In this document: positions 5,931 to 8,225 of the stretch, piece by piece
How positions within the stretch are numbered: the first letter of the stretch is position 1
How the letters are laid out: the number at the start of each line of letters is the position of its first letter
Position numbers and translations under genes: made by a program
Notes under the pieces: generated by a model
The model's database searches: none
Seen by the model: the letters and a program-made list of their open reading frames with translations, nothing else
What the model was told of the DNA's origin: nothing
Assembly (NCBI GenBank): GCA_029855985.1
Contig: JAGSHR010000183.1
Coordinates: forward strand, 1 to 8,225
DNA length: 8,225 nucleotides
Direction: 5' to 3'
From: Candidatus Njordarchaeota archaeon
GTDB lineage: Archaea > Thermoproteota > JANJXX01 > Panguiarchaeales > Panguiarchaeaceae

Positions 5931-8225
5931 TCATTGTGCCTCTTGGCGGAGCATTTTTAGAATTAGCTGAGCGTAAACTTTTGCGTCATCTTGAAACATG
6001 AACATTGACAGTCTGTTTGTTAGTAATTTTCGTGTTTTCTCAAAGCCTTTAACTTTAAGCAAGTGTTTGAGAGTTTCTCTGAATTTAACATTTTCGACCA
6101 GTTTAACGGCGGTTCTTTTATAATAATCGGTTTTGGTTGCCTTAGATAGAAGCTCTAACCGCTTCTTAACCTTGATAAAGAATTCATTGCTTAAATCAAT
6201 AAAGTTGATTGATCTTTTCAACACCATGTATGCGAACTTACCAGCGTGGACGGGTCCCACGGCCTTTAACGCTGGAAAATAAAAATTGTCCGCGAATTTA
6301 TCCGTTTTATTTGCTCTGTAGGTTTCGTTGTATAGCATTATTAGGTCTTTAATGAATTCCTTGTCGGAGAAAATTTTGTTAACTTCTCTGATGAAGATTT
6401 TTAATCTTTCGTTTGGGGTCATTTTTGGGCACATCGGGCCGAGGGTTTCCTCTAGGATTTTATCTATAACCTCTATATCACTGGAAACGTTGTCTCCGTT
6501 TGTGATTTTCATGAATTTTCTGACCTCTTCGTCACTGATCGGGTTTGTATCGAAGCCATATAATTTGTTAACTTTGGGTATTTTTAAAGCGACTGGGTAG
6601 GGGAATTTCTCGGTGAAGATGAATGCTTTACCGACATCCAAGCTCGTTAATTTTTCCTGGTTCTCTTCATCAAGCCTGGTAGTTGAACCCAGAATTTCTT
6701 TGTCGTCCTTTGCTAGTATCCTGTGTATGATTTTTGTTCCTGTTCCCTTTACAACATCGGGTATGAGTTTACTTGGTATCTGCTCGATCACAATTATGCC
6801 TCCTCCGAATGCTCTTATCTCTGATAGCATGTTCGCGAAGTACCTCACCGACCACTTTATCGTGTCCGCGGATTCGATTGACGGGGAGATGTTGCTGGTA
6901 TCTTGGAGCACTCTGTGGGCCTCTTCTATGACGATAACCACTCTGATTTTATCGGTTTCCCCAAGAGCTTTTAATTTCTCGTAGATAAGGGATAGGAGGA
7001 CCCCCATGATGAATGTTTTCTCGTTTTCATCCTCAATGTGATCGAGTTCAAAATACATCGGTGTTTTGAGAAGCTCATCGATAACCGAATCGTCATCTGT
7101 TAGGAACATTGCTCCTTTTGCCCCTATCATCAAACTTTTTAACCTCGTTTTCAAAGCAGCTTTAACGTTCGCGGTTAACTCCTTATCGTACCCAAGTTTG
7201 GGGGTATAACTCTCAACTTCATTATAGAGATCCATTAAAGACGGTGTGCGCCCCCTCTTGTTTGTTTTAAAATCCCATCCATTCTTCTCGTAAACATTGA
7301 TTAGACATTGTTCCAGAACATAGGGCATTGGAGCGTACAGGATGAAAGATGCGTTAAAACTCGCTTTCAAACCATCTATATGCGTTAAAACGTTAACACC
7401 GTCTGGAACGGAGAAAATGTTTAACCTCAGAGGTGAAATGTTCTCATTGCCAACGGTGAAAATTTTCAAATCCGGAACGACCCTTGAGAGGGCGCGATAC
7501 TCCTTTTTCACGGGAGAAATAATTATAAACGGCACCTTAAATTTCTCGTAAAGCTGAACCAGAATATTCATACATGTGTTAGTTTTCCCAAAACCCGTCA
7601 AGCCGAAGATACCAATATGCTTCCTCAAAGAATCCAAGGGAAGATAAAATTTCAAATCCGTCTCCGCGCCCCTCCTAACAATATTACCGATAAAAATACC
7701 GTCCGAATCATCGAACTTGGGAACAGATAAATCAGGAACATCCCTAAGAACGATACCAGGTATATTTTTGGGGAAATTCACAAAAGGCACAACCTCAGAA
7801 GGCAACAAATAAGCGAACTTACCCCTAACCTTAAACGACAAAATCTCCATCAAAGCCTTCCCCAACTTAACCCTCTTAAACCTGATTCTCCCCCTCGGAT
7901 GATCGCTTGAAAGCGAACCCCTAAAAAGAGAAGAGATATTATCAAGATGCCCAGCGAAATCAAGGGGAACCAGAAAATAGAACGCAGTTTTGAAAACATC
8001 ACGCTTATACGCCCTATTAAGAAGAATCTTAAAATACTCCAAACGGAGCTCATCACCGTAAGAAAGAACCCTCCCCTCCCCGCTCCCTTCCGGCTGGTTT
8101 ACACTCTTTAAATAACTACGATAAGCCCTCTCAATAAAAAACCTCTTCAAACGAGGAAACCTACAACTCTCCAAAACAATAACATAGAACCCCGGAATGC
8201 GACCAGACAAAAAGTATTCAAAAAC
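5931..8225 (-). CDS. HerA/VirB4-type P-loop ATPase (DUF87-like), 5' end open at window edge
   Basis: This is a hexameric DNA- or protein-translocating ATPase of the FtsK-HerA superfamily, by motif. Counting from the TTG at 8210, Walker A is GLTGFGKT (203-210). Walker B is VVIVIEEAH (424-432), with Glu429-Glu430 in the Asp/Glu slots. A family-typical stretch follows: GGGIIVIEQIPS (469-480), then TKIIHRIL with Arg497 as a possible arginine finger. Residues 1-165 are not an obvious HAS barrel; LLPSEVVPFVNFP (135-147) just before the ATPase resembles the N-terminal region of VirB4/TraC-like conjugation ATPases. About 200 residues after the ATPase core are helical and unassigned. No membrane segment is seen. 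The frame stays open from 8210 to the right edge, and TTG has no Shine-Dalgarno before it, so the gene probably begins outside. It is first in the unit with the two genes below. Superfamily call is firm; HerA-like versus VirB4-like role is open. Confidence 0.9.
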   Translation of the reverse strand, partial: VFEYFLSGRIPGFYVIVLESCRFPRLKRFFIERAYRSYLKSVNQPEGSGEGRVLSYGDELRLEYFKILLNRAYKRDVFKTAFYFLVPLDFAGHLDNISSLFRGSLSSDHPRGRIRFKRVKLGKALMEILSFKVRGKFAYLLPSEVVPFVNFPKNIPGIVLRDVPDLSVPKFDDSDGIFIGNIVRRGAETDLKFYLPLDSLRKHIGIFGLTGFGKTNTCMNILVQLYEKFKVPFIIISPVKKEYRALSRVVPDLKIFTVGNENISPLRLNIFSVPDGVNVLTHIDGLKASFNASFILYAPMPYVLEQCLINVYEKNGWDFKTNKRGRTPSLMDLYNEVESYTPKLGYDKELTANVKAALKTRLKSLMIGAKGAMFLTDDDSVIDELLKTPMYFELDHIEDENEKTFIMGVLLSLIYEKLKALGETDKIRVVIVIEEAHRVLQDTSNISPSIESADTIKWSVRYFANMLSEIRAFGGGIIVIEQIPSKLIPDVVKGTGTKIIHRILAKDDKEILGSTTRLDEENQEKLTSLDVGKAFIFTEKFPYPVALKIPKVNKLYGFDTNPISDEEVRKFMKITNGDNVSSDIEVIDKILEETLGPMCPKMTPNERLKIFIREVNKIFSDKEFIKDLIMLYNETYRANKTDKFADNFYFPALKAVGPVHAGKFAYMVLKRSINFIDLSNEFFIKVKKRLELLSKATKTDYYKRTAVKLVENVKFRETLKHLLKVKGFEKTRKLLTNRLSMFMFQDDAKVYAQLILKMLRQEAQ

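Noticed and set aside
7850..8056. Minus-strand 68-codon ORF inside the ATPase gene
   Set aside because: It lies in another frame of a strongly coding region with no ribosome site of its own.

Overview
The window looks archaeal. All four credible genes lie on the minus strand. Two are preceded by GGAGG/GGGGG-type ribosome binding sites, the spacers hold TATA-like boxes of archaeal type, arginine is mostly AGG/AGA, and the proteins are rich in Lys, Glu and Ile as in thermophiles. A TACK-group or other thermophilic archaeon is my best guess; no rRNA, tRNA or housekeeping gene fixes the lineage.

Layout in transcription order (right to left). (1) 8225-5931: a HerA/VirB4-type P-loop ATPase, open at the right edge and so possibly missing its N-terminus. 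(2) 5867-3027: a 946-residue protein with about 540 residues of acidic, probably disordered sequence followed by a basic C-terminal half that reads like a divergent two-repeat LAGLIDADG fold with Glu at both motif positions. (3) 3024-2359: a 221-residue orphan starting 2 bases after gene 2. (4) After an AT-rich spacer, 1992-196 (probably really from about 2043): a roughly 600-residue protein whose C-terminal part is a HEPN domain of the Apea-like kind with an intact R-x4-H ribonuclease motif. The leftmost 195 bases hold no gene I can support.

Genes 1-3 look like one transcription unit (63-bp and 2-bp gaps, same strand). Gene 4 probably has its own promoter but shares the orientation. No mobile-element ends, CRISPR repeats, RNA genes or integration sites were seen.

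Inference: a DNA-pumping ATPase, a nuclease-like fold on a long acidic tether, an unknown small protein and a HEPN RNase candidate make a combination compatible with a defence or DNA-processing module, with the LAGLIDADG-like protein where NurA would sit in a canonical HerA-NurA pair. This rests on motif reading only; it is a hypothesis, not an identification.
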